DNA from: Nibrella saemangeumensis
Lineage (GTDB): Bacteria; Bacteroidota; Bacteroidia; Cytophagales; Spirosomataceae
Assembly: GCF_039541915.1 (NCBI RefSeq)
Contig: NZ_BAABHD010000005.1
Span: 372,001 to 436,000, forward strand
Reading direction: 5' to 3'
Length of the DNA: 64,000 bases
The notes below the pieces were generated by a model that was given only the letters and a program-made list of their open reading frames with translations, did no database searches and was not told the DNA's origin. Below are positions 50,699 through 60,090 of the stretch, piece by piece; the first letter of the stretch is position 1; each line of letters starts with the position of its first letter. The position numbers and the translations under genes were made by a program.

Positions 50699-52234
50699 TT
50701 ACTGCTTATCCCACCACACGCGGCTGTCGAGATTATCAGGCCCCTGCCGGGTAATGGCTTCGTTCAGATTAGCCTGGTTCACCGCGATCTCAGAGTCCGG
50801 ATAGGTCAGGCGGTTAATAAAGCTGCCTTTTATCTCCCTGCCGGGGTATGGGTTCGGGGTCAGCCGGGGAAAGCCGCTGCGCCGGAAATTAGCAAAAGCC
50901 TCCGGAAAGTTCAGAAACGAGGCAATCCAGTATTGGGTGTTAATCAACTCCAGACCGCGCGCCGGATCATACGGATTTTTTTGCAGGTACTCCGTGATAG
51001 CCGCAGCCGGTACGGCTGCCCCTTCGTACTCACTCAGCTGCTGCATATGCCCCCGTACACCCTCCGTGTAATAATCGGCAGCGTTACCGGTAACCCATCC
51101 CCGCTGAGCCGCTTCGGCCAGTAAGAGCTGCGTCTGAGCATGCGTCACAAAATACACCGGAGCATCGAGCCGGCCCATCCGGGTCCGGTCTAACTGTGAG
51201 TAATCATAGAAACTCGCCAGATTGTCGGCTAAAGCGCGGGCCGGGATAGTACCGTTGTCGAATCCGAGAGGCATACCGATTTGCACGGCCGGATCACGGT
51301 TGATCCGGGCAGCCGTTTGCTCAGCCCCGCTCTTGGCACCTACGTAGCGGGCCGCAATGGAAGCTAGTCGCGGGTCGGAGGTCGACTTCAGGTAGTCGAC
51401 AAAGTTGGCCGTCAGGTAAAAGTTGGCAGCCTCGGTCGAGTTCAGCGTAACCCCCACCGGGTTCTGATAGTTGGCGTTGCTCCGGATCACTGCATTGTCG
51501 GCGTTGTTTCGCATCAGGCCACCAGGTGCCGATGCCGCTTTTTTTACCGTAGCCTCAGCCACGGCTGGATTAACTTTTACCAGCCGCATGCCGACCCGCA
51601 ACAACAAAGAGTTGGCCAGACGCTTCCATTTATCGACACTTCCTCCGTATAAAACCTCGCCCGCTTCGGTAGGCTTGGTAGCATCCAGGGCGGTGCCGGC
51701 TTCGGTGAGTTCTTTGATCAGATCGTCGTAAATACTCTGCTGCGAGTCATACTTGGGCGAAACATTACCGCTCAGGTAGCCCAGGCCAGCCTCCCGGTAA
51801 GGGATATCGCCGTAGGTGTCGGTGAGCACCATATACACATAGGCTTTCCAGATGCGGGCCATATTATACAGGTTAGACCGGGTCTGATCGTCTTTGGTCT
51901 TCGCCATGACATCCACCAGCAACCGGGTCACGTTGCGGTAGTAACGCTGCCACAAACCGGCATTTGGTCCAGCGGGGCCCCGGTTATCCACGTTGAAGTT
52001 TCCACCGGCCAACACCCCGGAGTTAGGCGAAAACATCTGCTGCACAATAGCTCCTTCAAAAACCAGGTTAGAGCCCGGAAAGGTTGTAGTGAGCAGGGCA
52101 TTGTTAAGAAGAAAAACAGGATTGAGTGAAGTGGCAGCCGTGGGGTTGATATTCAACTCGTCGAACCCTTTATCGCAACTACTCATGCAACTGAGCAGCG
52201 CAACCAGACCGAGCGTTAATGTTATTTTTTTCAT
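50699..52234 (-). CDS. SusD/RagB-like nutrient-binding outer-membrane lipoprotein
   Basis: 511 residues. Lipobox SCMSSC with Cys20. SusD-like_2 type: starts FDELNINPTAATSLNPVFLL, has WKAYVYMVLTDTYGDIPYRE, LLLRVGMRLVKVNP and C-terminal RRSGFPRLTPNPYPGREI-like segment with RLTYPDSEIAVNQANL. It binds nutrient at the outer membrane with its SusC partner, whose gene ends 24 bases upstream on the same strand. The ligand cannot be inferred; no glycoside hydrolase is in the window to identify a glycan locus. Confidence 0.92.
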   Translation of the reverse strand: MKKITLTLGLVALLSCMSSCDKGFDELNINPTAATSLNPVFLLNNALLTTTFPGSNLVFEGAIVQQMFSPNSGVLAGGNFNVDNRGPAGPNAGLWQRYYRNVTRLLVDVMAKTKDDQTRSNLYNMARIWKAYVYMVLTDTYGDIPYREAGLGYLSGNVSPKYDSQQSIYDDLIKELTEAGTALDATKPTEAGEVLYGGSVDKWKRLANSLLLRVGMRLVKVNPAVAEATVKKAASAPGGLMRNNADNAVIRSNANYQNPVGVTLNSTEAANFYLTANFVDYLKSTSDPRLASIAARYVGAKSGAEQTAARINRDPAVQIGMPLGFDNGTIPARALADNLASFYDYSQLDRTRMGRLDAPVYFVTHAQTQLLLAEAAQRGWVTGNAADYYTEGVRGHMQQLSEYEGAAVPAAAITEYLQKNPYDPARGLELINTQYWIASFLNFPEAFANFRRSGFPRLTPNPYPGREIKGSFINRLTYPDSEIAVNQANLNEAITRQGPDNLDSRVWWDKQ

Positions 52235-52257
52235 AAAAGGATTGATGCGTTTTGATA

Positions 52258-55200
52258 TTAGAATCGGATGTTCAGGTTGATACCGGTGCTGCGGGTAGTC
52301 GGCAGGCCCGTCGACTCCAGACCTACCAGGTTATCCGAGCTGAAGCCGAACTGCTCCGGATCGAGGTTAGGTACCCACTTTTTCAAAATGGCTACGTTGT
52401 TGGAAACTGCGCTTAACCGGGCACCCTTGATAAAGAAGTTGCGGGGCAGGAAGCGGGTGAAATCGTAGCTGAGCGTAATCTGACGGAGCTTCCAGTAGCC
52501 GGCATCATAGATTACCTGCTCACCCAGACTTCTGGAGCGGCCCACCGAGTAGTAGTCCTGCACAAACGCCCGAACCGCGTTGGGCTCACCGCGTTCGTTC
52601 ACACCCACGCCAACCATTTTATTATCGGATTCACCCCGTCCGACCAGGCTTTCTTTATGCAGACCGTGGCGGAACACGTTCAGGTTGGTACCCGAGATCA
52701 TCTTGCCACCTAATTTGAAATCGATCAGCACCGACAGGCTGATGCCCCGATAGGTAAAGGAGTTGGTAATACCGCCTACGTATTTTGGTAGTGCCGAGCC
52801 GAACGAGATGGGCGCTGCTGTCCGGTTGGGTATCCCACTGCCGTCGTGAATAATACGACCCTGCGCATCCCGTGCGTAGCCGAACGTGTACAGCTGAGCC
52901 AGCGGCATACCCACCACGTGGCGCAGTTCGCCGACATAGATACCATCACCGACTTTGATCTGCTCACCGGGGGTGTCGGTCAGCAGGCGCAGCAGTTTCG
53001 TTTCATTATACGAACCATTCAGCGTAACATCCCACTGGAAGTTGGTCATCTGAATGGGAGTCAGGTTCAGCAATAGCTCAATACCCCGGTTCCGGCTCTG
53101 TCCGCTGTTGATCAGCGTGTTGGTATAGCCCGATGCATCGGACGTCTGCGCGGCTACAATCTGGTCGCTGGTAATCTTGTTGTACAAGGCCAGGTCGAGC
53201 CCTACCCGCCGGTTAAACATCCGCAGTTCCAGACCTACTTCGGTCTCGGCCGTCCGGCTGGGTTTCAGGTTCGCACTCGGTACGGTACCTGTGTTAATAT
53301 TACCCACCGGCTGACCTTGTCCGGCCGGGTTGGGGAACAGGTTGGCCCCTACGCTGTAGAACAGGTTATTGGAGTAAGGTCCTACGTCACCATCACTTCC
53401 CACTTCCGCATAAGCGGCCCGTAGCTTTCCGAAATTCAGCCAGGCCGGCATGACGTCAAATGCCTGAGAGAATACAAAGCTACCGGTCACCGACGGGTAG
53501 AGGATGCTGCGGTTAGCCGGCGACAGCGTCGAAAACCAGTCATTCCGCGCCGTTACGCCCAGGAACAGGTAATCGTTAAACGAGAACTCGGCAGCTCCGT
53601 ACAGTGAGTTAACTTTCCGTTCGCTAAGACTAAAGAAAGGATCTTTTACCCGGCCATTCTGTGGGGTATACAGGTCACGCACAATAAAATCGGTGGCCTG
53701 TACACTGTTCAGATCACTCCGGCGGTACAGTTGGTTACCACCCAGAGTCAGATCAATGCCAAATACCCCAAACGTGCGGTTGGCTCCAATCAGGAAGTCT
53801 GTATTAAGCTCGCGGAACCGGCGGGCCTCCTGCACATAGGCCCCGTTTACAAAACCGGCCGGAGCCGCTGCCAGTGACGCCTGTCCTGTCGGGAAATTAT
53901 AGTCCTGATCCCGCGACCAGAAATCCTGCCCAACCCGGCCCTGCACATAGAGCCAGTCGGTGAAATTATAGCGGGCCGTCAAGTTACCAAACAGGCGATC
54001 CCGGCGGATATTCTCAAACTTCCGGCTCAGTACGAAGTACGGATTGGTCCGGTTCTGGAAACGCGACCAGATAAATTCGTTACCGGTGGCCGGGTTGATC
54101 TGATTCGCTTCCAGCACTTCCAGGGGCATGGAGTTAGCCAGCGTATAAATCACGGTCGGCGTACTGTTGTCCTGCTGGGCTATCTGGGGCGGGTTCCGGT
54201 TATCTTCGTTGGAGTAATTCATGGTACCCGACACATTCAGCTTCGGCGAGATATTGTAGCTGAAACCCAGGTTGATCGTTTTCCGATTGTAGCTGTTGTT
54301 ACGGACAATACCTTTGTTATCGGTATTGGAAACTGACAAGTTGAAGCCTCCCTTATCACCGCCCGACGATACGGAAACAGAATTGGTCCAGGTAGACCCG
54401 GTTCGGTAGAATTTGTTGATGCGGTTGCGCACCGGCTCATAGGGCACCGTTACCCCGCCGAACAGCACCTGGGTCATACCCGGCTGGAACCGCTCACCAA
54501 AGCTCCAGACGCCCGAAGTCGGATTAGCCGCCGTAGGCCGCGCCCCATACTCACCTTGGCCGTATTCGTATTGGAAGTCTGTGAAATCGAGCGGCTGATC
54601 GACGGTGAAGTTGGTGTTATACGTAACCCCAATTCCCTGACCGGTACCTTTGGTTTTGGTCGTGATCATGATTACACCGTCTTTAGCCCGCGAGCCGTAA
54701 AGGGCCGCAGCCGTTCCTCCTTTCAGCACGGTCATCCCCTCAATATCATCGGGATTGATGGACGACAGACCATCGCCCCCGTCGGAGTAATTGCGGTCAC
54801 GGCTGCCAACGGAGTTATCACTACCGGCATTCCCGTTGTTCTGGCCGAAGTTCGTGTTATCAATAGGTACCCCGTTGACCACAATAAGCGGATTGTTCTG
54901 GCCCGAGAACGAGGATTGCCCGCGAATCCGGATCTTACTGGTACCGGCCGCGCCCGTACCCAGGCTGGAAATATTTACCCCGGCAATCTTTCCCTGCAGG
55001 GCATTTACGAAGTTAACCGTCCGGTTGGTAGTAATCTGCTCCGGATTCACATTGGCGGTGGCATACCCGAGCTTTTTCGCTTCTTTCCGAATACCAAGCG
55101 CTGTTACAACAACTTCATCGATGCTTTGGGAGCCCTCTTCCAGCGTGATGTTGAACTGGGTCATATTGCCGACGGGCACCTCCCGTCCGGTAAAACCGAT

Positions 55201-55437
55201 AGAGCTAATGACTAGGGTAGCATTAGGCGCTACATTCAGGGTAAAATTGCCGTTGGCATCGGAGGTAGTACCCAACGTGGAGTTTTTGATCAAAATAGTA
55301 GCTCCGGCAACAGGGGTCTGATCTTTTCCGGAGAGTATCCGGCCGGTAATCCGCCGGTCCTGCGCCTGAGCTCCTGCCAAGAGCGTAAAGCCAAGCAGAA
55401 GCGTTAGCACAAAGCTAACACAGGTAGAATTTCGCAT
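52258..55437 (-). CDS. SusC/RagA-like TonB-dependent outer-membrane transporter
   Basis: 1059 residues. Signal peptide then a carboxypeptidase-regulatory-like domain (RRITGRILSGKDQTPVAGAT) and plug (NFVNALQGKIAGVNISS, SSFSGQNNPLIVVNGVPIDN, DDIEGMTVLKGGTAAALYGS) and a beta-barrel ending in NLNIRF, a terminal Phe typical of outer-membrane proteins. Moves ligand into the periplasm with energy from TonB. Cotranscribed with the downstream susD gene. A perfect 7-bp palindrome with 5-base loop lies 41 bases upstream of the start (55478-55496). Confidence 0.95.
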   Translation of the reverse strand: MRNSTCVSFVLTLLLGFTLLAGAQAQDRRITGRILSGKDQTPVAGATILIKNSTLGTTSDANGNFTLNVAPNATLVISSIGFTGREVPVGNMTQFNITLEEGSQSIDEVVVTALGIRKEAKKLGYATANVNPEQITTNRTVNFVNALQGKIAGVNISSLGTGAAGTSKIRIRGQSSFSGQNNPLIVVNGVPIDNTNFGQNNGNAGSDNSVGSRDRNYSDGGDGLSSINPDDIEGMTVLKGGTAAALYGSRAKDGVIMITTKTKGTGQGIGVTYNTNFTVDQPLDFTDFQYEYGQGEYGARPTAANPTSGVWSFGERFQPGMTQVLFGGVTVPYEPVRNRINKFYRTGSTWTNSVSVSSGGDKGGFNLSVSNTDNKGIVRNNSYNRKTINLGFSYNISPKLNVSGTMNYSNEDNRNPPQIAQQDNSTPTVIYTLANSMPLEVLEANQINPATGNEFIWSRFQNRTNPYFVLSRKFENIRRDRLFGNLTARYNFTDWLYVQGRVGQDFWSRDQDYNFPTGQASLAAAPAGFVNGAYVQEARRFRELNTDFLIGANRTFGVFGIDLTLGGNQLYRRSDLNSVQATDFIVRDLYTPQNGRVKDPFFSLSERKVNSLYGAAEFSFNDYLFLGVTARNDWFSTLSPANRSILYPSVTGSFVFSQAFDVMPAWLNFGKLRAAYAEVGSDGDVGPYSNNLFYSVGANLFPNPAGQGQPVGNINTGTVPSANLKPSRTAETEVGLELRMFNRRVGLDLALYNKITSDQIVAAQTSDASGYTNTLINSGQSRNRGIELLLNLTPIQMTNFQWDVTLNGSYNETKLLRLLTDTPGEQIKVGDGIYVGELRHVVGMPLAQLYTFGYARDAQGRIIHDGSGIPNRTAAPISFGSALPKYVGGITNSFTYRGISLSVLIDFKLGGKMISGTNLNVFRHGLHKESLVGRGESDNKMVGVGVNERGEPNAVRAFVQDYYSVGRSRSLGEQVIYDAGYWKLRQITLSYDFTRFLPRNFFIKGARLSAVSNNVAILKKWVPNLDPEQFGFSSDNLVGLESTGLPTTRSTGINLNIRF

Positions 55438-55797
55438 AAGTAGGTTGTAGATTTTGAAACAGATAGTTGATAAGTCGCAATAGGCAAATCCTATTGTGTT
55501 ACCAATATTACTTATTATTTGGTACTAATCAAGGTTCGTTTTGATTATTTTTAGCAAGCCTTTCAAGTTATTCTCCCATTAACACCATTGACATTGAACC
55601 ATATGATAAGAATAGGGAAACAAGGCGGCTACAGGAGCTGCCCTGGCCTGTCTGATTTCGCATAATCAGCAGGTAACCTTTGTTGATCCTGAAAAAACGT
55701 TAGGTTGCAGTATACGGGAATTTACAGGAATCTGTTAACTTCCAACGATTTTCTCCTGTGCTACCCATCGTAGCATCCAAATTAGTTTCAAATCAGT
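55438..55797. other. divergent gene-free region with a palindrome
   Basis: 360 bases between the start of susC (minus) and the NtrC-like gene (plus). CAATAGG (55478-55484), 5-base loop, CCTATTG (55490-55496) is a perfect palindrome, 41 bases before the susC start. The rest shows no second element I would defend. Probably holds both promoters. Confidence 0.45.
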
Positions 55798-56961
55798 ATG
55801 GCCAAACTTATTATCGTTGATGACGAGAAGAGCATCCGGGGTGCCCTGCGTGACATTCTGGAGTATGAGGGTTATGAGGTAGACGAAGCCAAAGACGGTG
55901 AAGAAGGACTGGATATGATTATCAAATCCAGTTATGATGTGGCACTTTGTGACATCAAAATGCCCAAAATGAATGGCCTTGACGTGCTGCTTAAAGCAGG
56001 CGAAGCCGGTAAAGAAACCCAGTTTGTGATGATTTCGGCATTTGGCAACGTAGAGAATGCCGTTGAGGCAACCAAACGTGGGGCGTTTGACTTTGTAACG
56101 AAACCACCCGATTTGAACCGGCTTCTGGGTGCTGTTCGGAACGCGCTCGACCGGTCAAAGTCGGTTCAGCAGACCCGGCTGGTAAAAAATCAGACGCTCC
56201 AAAGCAGCGATATTGTCGGTCAGTCTCCGCTGATATGCCGGCTACGGGATGCGATCTCGCGTGTGGCAGTCACTGAAGCCCGGATCCTGATAACCGGTGC
56301 CAACGGCTCCGGAAAAGAGCTGGTCGCCAAGCAGATTCACGAGCGCAGCAGCCGGGCCACCATGCCGTTAGTCGAAGTAAACTGTGCCGCAATTCCGGGC
56401 GAACTCATTGAAAGTGAACTGTTCGGTCACGAAAAAGGGGCTTTTACCGGCGCAACCGGCCGCCGTATCGGTAAGTTTGAACAAGCCAACGGGGGAACAC
56501 TATTCCTCGACGAAATTGGCGATATGAGCTTATCCGCCCAGGCGAAAGTGCTGCGGGCGCTGCAGGAAAGTAAGATTATCCGCGTTGGTGGCGACAAAGA
56601 CATTAAGATCAACGTACGGGTTATTGCCGCTACCAACAAAGACCTGCGTAAGGAGATTCAGAACGGCAACTTCCGCGAAGACCTCTACCACCGACTGAGC
56701 GTGATTGTGCTGGCGGTACCATCGCTGGCTGAACGCCGGGATGATATACCCCTGCTGATCAATAAGTTTCTGAATGATCTGGCTACTGAGTACGGAGCGC
56801 CCGTCAGCCGGATGGACAAAGCGGCCATGGATCACCTGAAAAAGCTCTCGTGGAGCGGCAATGTGCGCGAATTGCGTAATGTAGTGGAGCGGTTAATGAT
56901 TATGTGTGGCGATAAAATCACCCTGGATGACGTACAATTCTACACAAACTTAGGTCTCTAA
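55798..56961 (+). CDS. sigma-54-interacting response regulator without a C-terminal DNA-binding domain
   Basis: 387 residues. REC domain with D52 in LCDIKMPKMNG, VMISAFGNVENAVEA and VTKPPDLNRL; AAA+ central domain with Walker A ITGANGSGKELVAKQ, sigma-54 loop GAFTGA in EKGAFTGATGRRIGKF, Walker B LFLDEIGDMS, and the arginine region VIAATNKDLRKEIQNGNFR. The protein ends shortly after the sensor II region NVRELRNVVERLMIM..., lacking the usual Fis-type HTH. It presumably activates sigma-54 promoters in trans as a soluble ATPase or acts through a partner. No HK is directly adjacent; the kinase at 58695-59882 is the nearest. Confidence 0.9.
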   Translation: MAKLIIVDDEKSIRGALRDILEYEGYEVDEAKDGEEGLDMIIKSSYDVALCDIKMPKMNGLDVLLKAGEAGKETQFVMISAFGNVENAVEATKRGAFDFVTKPPDLNRLLGAVRNALDRSKSVQQTRLVKNQTLQSSDIVGQSPLICRLRDAISRVAVTEARILITGANGSGKELVAKQIHERSSRATMPLVEVNCAAIPGELIESELFGHEKGAFTGATGRRIGKFEQANGGTLFLDEIGDMSLSAQAKVLRALQESKIIRVGGDKDIKINVRVIAATNKDLRKEIQNGNFREDLYHRLSVIVLAVPSLAERRDDIPLLINKFLNDLATEYGAPVSRMDKAAMDHLKKLSWSGNVRELRNVVERLMIMCGDKITLDDVQFYTNLGL

Positions 56962-58058
56962 ACGACCATCAGATTACAGCCTCTTATATCGGAATTGTCG
57001 AAGCGCCCGATCACCCTGAAGTACGCTTCGGGGTTGTCGGGCGCTTTGGTTTCAGGCCCTGCGTACTGACCCAGATCCTGCGTCTCAATAAACGCGCACG
57101 AATCCAGATTGGCGAGGTCCACGACATTGATGCCCCCGGTGCGACGCTCGCTGGTCTGGCCGGCCCGGTACAAATGAAACGGATCATTAATATCCCTCAG
57201 GAATATACGCAAGGTGGCAGAAGTCCGGAAAACTCCCTGGCCGGTAGAATACGCCTGCGATAGCAGTTCGGTCATGCCATATTCCGAATGGATCGCCGGC
57301 ATTCCCAGCCGCTGCGTTAAGATCTCATGCACCTCTTCCCGCAGCAGTTCCTGCCGCCGGCCTTTCATACCACCCGTTTCCATAATAACCAGGTTGGGGT
57401 GCCGCCCCAAGAACGCCAGATCCCGGCCAGACTCGGCCCAGTCGAGCAGACCGAACGTCACGCCGACCAGGAGGATGTTGCGGCCATCCGGATGCTCAAT
57501 CAGGTATTGAAGCCGGCTGGTAAGCGCATCGAGGTCGTTCAGGAAAAATCCCGACTGGTCTGAACCGGTAGCTTGCATAAATCGCTGAACCATATACACA
57601 AGTGACGAGTTATTTCGTTCAAGGTAAGACGGTAGCAGGGCCAAGATATGAAACTGGTTGAGCGGACCATATTGCTGCTCAAAAAGCTGCCGGCTCACCT
57701 GGTCATACAGGTCGGGGTCCGCAACCAGGTGCCGGCTGGTCTGACTTCCGGTGGTGCCGCTGCTGGCAAAGGTCAGCGTTGCGGGGGCAGTGCCGGTCCG
57801 GACGGTATGATTCTTGAAAAAACTGATGGGCAGAAACGGAACGTGCTGCAGGTCCGGTACCGAATCCGGACGAATGTTCAGGTAGTTTATAAATGTACGA
57901 TAAACAGCATTATAGGTAGCCTGATAGCGGAAGATGTCCAGCGCCAGCGGCCCAAAATCAGCTGGTGCCGAATCGGACGTCAGCAAGTGTAGTATCCGCT
58001 GGCGCAGCGTTTCGCGCAGCGCAGCCACTTCAGATGTATAGTGAAATGAGGTTTGCAA
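56958..58058 (-). CDS. LuxE/PaaK-like acyl-protein synthetase or adenylate-forming enzyme
   Basis: 366 residues. ATP-binding segment TLTFASSGTTGSQTSRH of the adenylate-forming superfamily, AFLPISFFKNH-like LPISFFKNHTVRTGTA, FHILALLPSYLERNNSS and LVGVTFGLLDW, as in LuxE proteins that activate fatty acids. In genomes without lux genes they activate other carboxylic acids. The stop codon overlaps that of the NtrC-like gene by 4 bases on the opposite strand; divergent start is 43 bases from the lipoprotein at 58102. Substrate unknown. Confidence 0.82.
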   Translation of the reverse strand: MQTSFHYTSEVAALRETLRQRILHLLTSDSAPADFGPLALDIFRYQATYNAVYRTFINYLNIRPDSVPDLQHVPFLPISFFKNHTVRTGTAPATLTFASSGTTGSQTSRHLVADPDLYDQVSRQLFEQQYGPLNQFHILALLPSYLERNNSSLVYMVQRFMQATGSDQSGFFLNDLDALTSRLQYLIEHPDGRNILLVGVTFGLLDWAESGRDLAFLGRHPNLVIMETGGMKGRRQELLREEVHEILTQRLGMPAIHSEYGMTELLSQAYSTGQGVFRTSATLRIFLRDINDPFHLYRAGQTSERRTGGINVVDLANLDSCAFIETQDLGQYAGPETKAPDNPEAYFRVIGRFDNSDIRGCNLMVV

Positions 58059-58101
58059 GCAAAAATCAGCTAATTTGTCTTTACTTTACGCGTACAACAC
58101 C

Positions 58102-58644
58102 ATGCGACGGCAACTAATTCAACATAGTGTATTTCTCCTGGGGCTGGCCCTAATGGTCTCGGCCTGCTTCAATGAGCCCAATTACAGCGACACGCCCGAA
58201 ATCTCGTTTAAACAACTCTCTAAATTTACCCTGGCTGCCGGTGGGGGCGTCGGTCAACCCCGTCGGGATTCGGTTATCGTGACCATCGGGTTTCAGGACG
58301 GCAGCGGTGACCTGGGCGAAGATATCCGGGATACCGCCCGTATCAACCGGACTTTCGGCCGGGAAGCCTGGGGTAATTACGAGATCAAGACTTTTCAACT
58401 GGTAGAAGGCAAATACGAGGAGTTGGACCTTGCCGTTCTTAACAAACTATTTTTCCCCCGCCTGACCCGGGAAGGGCAGCGCGGAGCGATCGAAGGCACG
58501 CTGGATTTCAGCCAGATTTTTGCCTACCAGCGTAACTTCAGAATGACACCCGTTAAGTTTCAGATCCGGATTCGCGACCGGGCCATGCGGGTCAGTAACG
58601 TTGCCGAATCAGATACTATACATGTACCGCTCAGCGGCCGGTAA
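58102..58644 (+). CDS. putative lipoprotein of unknown function
   Basis: 180 residues from the ATG at 58102; an ATG at 58075 would add nine residues before the same signal. Lipobox MVSAC (Cys22), then mature region with ISFKQLSKFTLAAGGGVG, VIVTIGFQDGSGDLGEDI and QIFAYQRNFRMTPVKFQI, resembling Bacteroidota periplasmic lipoproteins around a calcium-like DGSGDLGED motif. I cannot name the family. Start region overlaps the opposite gene's upstream region. Followed by a terminator. Confidence 0.7.
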   Translation: MRRQLIQHSVFLLGLALMVSACFNEPNYSDTPEISFKQLSKFTLAAGGGVGQPRRDSVIVTIGFQDGSGDLGEDIRDTARINRTFGREAWGNYEIKTFQLVEGKYEELDLAVLNKLFFPRLTREGQRGAIEGTLDFSQIFAYQRNFRMTPVKFQIRIRDRAMRVSNVAESDTIHVPLSGR

Positions 58645-58666
58645 GCAGCCTACTACCTATTGAAGC

Positions 58667-58696
58667 GCCCTTCTGGTTTTTCGGGAGGGCTTTTTT
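58667..58696 (+). terminator. terminator after the lipoprotein gene
   Basis: GCCCTTCTG (58667-58675) pairs with CGGGAGGGC (58682-58690) with one wobble, followed by six T. Its T-run reaches the stop codon of the convergent histidine kinase gene. Confidence 0.75.
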
Positions 58697-59882
58697 ACGC
58701 CTGATTCAGCACAATCCGGAAGGTGGTCCCTTTGCCGGGCTCCGAGTGTTTGACAAACAACCGGCCGTTGTGGTACTCTTCCACAATTCGCTTGGCCAGC
58801 GTAAGCCCTAGCCCCCAGCCCCGCTTTTTGGTGCTATACCCGGGAGTAAACACCTTATGCTGGCTTGACTTTGGAATGCCTTTCCCGGTATCGCTGATAT
58901 CAATGGCCACTTCCTGGTTCGGCAGGGGCAAAACGTTAAGCCGTAGCTCACCAACCCCACTCATGGCATCTACAGCGTTTTTACAAATATTCTCGATAAC
59001 CCATTCAAACAACAACCGGTTGATGAGTACCATCTGACTGGCCGGCACCTGACTGGCTACGCTCATCCGAACTTTAGTAGATATTCGCTTCTCCAGATAA
59101 CCCGCAAACTGGCAGATCACCTCTGTCAGGTTCTCCTCCTTCAGCGTCGGCACCGATCCGATGCTTGAGAAACGCCCGGTGATGGTTGTCAGCCGCTGAA
59201 TATCTTTCTCTATTTCCTCGGTGATGGAGGCATCGTACTGGTCCGGGTCAGAGCGCATGTACTCAACCCAGGCCATCAGCGACGAAATAGGCGTTCCCAA
59301 CTGGTGGGCAGTTTCTTTGGCCAGTCCTACCCAGACCCGGTTCTGCTCGGCCCGGCGCGACGAACTAAACGCCAGGTACGCCAGTACGCCCAGGGCAGTG
59401 AGAATGAGTAGCAGCGCATACGGAAAATACTTGAGTTGCTTCAGCAGGAGCGAGTTGCTGTAATAAATAAGGCCTCGTTCACCATTCCCCAGTTCCACCA
59501 ACACCGGGTAGTGTTCCAGGCGCATCTCAGCCACTTTCTGCCGGAGGAACTGACGCTTCTCTTCACCCACCAGTTCCTTTGGCACTTCTATATTCCGGTA
59601 TTGAGCCGGTTCGTTAGTAGGATCGATATAAATGGCCGGAATTGTATTATTAACGTCAAGAATCTCCTGCATCACAAAAGTGAGATCCTCTGTATTATTA
59701 GATTGAATGACGTGCGCCAGCCCTTTAGCGTATAACTGCACATAGCGCTGCTCCCGCTCCTCCAGTTTATCAATCAGGCGGTTGGTATAAAGCAACGATC
59801 CCGTACCGACCAAAAGCAGGTTAAGCGCAACAATTATCTTTAAAATGTTATTCTGATTGTATATATCAAAGGATTTCAGCAT
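58695..59882 (-). CDS. membrane sensor histidine kinase
   Basis: 395 residues. First membrane segment about 13-32 (ILKIIVALNLLLVGTGSLLY), an extracytoplasmic region, and a second segment about 150-172 (YALLLILTALGVLAYLAF). Kinase core: H193 in AKETAHQLGTPISSLMAW, N box FEWVIENICKNAVDAM, G boxes DISDTGKGIP and GWGLGLTLAKRIVEEY. Histidine-phosphotransfer type HisKA. Its gene is not beside a response regulator; the closest is the NtrC-like protein at 55798. The signal sensed cannot be read from the loop. Confidence 0.9.
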   Translation of the reverse strand: MLKSFDIYNQNNILKIIVALNLLLVGTGSLLYTNRLIDKLEEREQRYVQLYAKGLAHVIQSNNTEDLTFVMQEILDVNNTIPAIYIDPTNEPAQYRNIEVPKELVGEEKRQFLRQKVAEMRLEHYPVLVELGNGERGLIYYSNSLLLKQLKYFPYALLLILTALGVLAYLAFSSSRRAEQNRVWVGLAKETAHQLGTPISSLMAWVEYMRSDPDQYDASITEEIEKDIQRLTTITGRFSSIGSVPTLKEENLTEVICQFAGYLEKRISTKVRMSVASQVPASQMVLINRLLFEWVIENICKNAVDAMSGVGELRLNVLPLPNQEVAIDISDTGKGIPKSSQHKVFTPGYSTKKRGWGLGLTLAKRIVEEYHNGRLFVKHSEPGKGTTFRIVLNQA

Positions 59883-60060
59883 ATAGTCGGAAACTGTGCC
59901 GGTATGAACGTGTAACGAAAAACCTTTAATCGAACGTCTGTCGCTAAATTATTGTTCATTTAGGGAAATAGGACGGAAGCCGGATACTCAATTGTTGTTT
60001 AAACAGATTCTAAATAGTAGTATACTGCATCATCTTGTTTTTCATCCGGAATTTGTGCAC

Positions 60061-60068
60061 TAATTTTG
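60061..60068 (+). promoter_or_regulatory. Bacteroidota minus-7 box TAATTTTG for hemA
   Basis: TAATTTTG matches TAnnTTTG, 22 bases before the ATG of hemA. A TTG upstream at 60034-60036 is 24 bases away, a little longer than the usual minus-33 spacing. Confidence 0.45.
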
Positions 60069-60090
60069 TGATTACTTGTGATTCGTAGGT

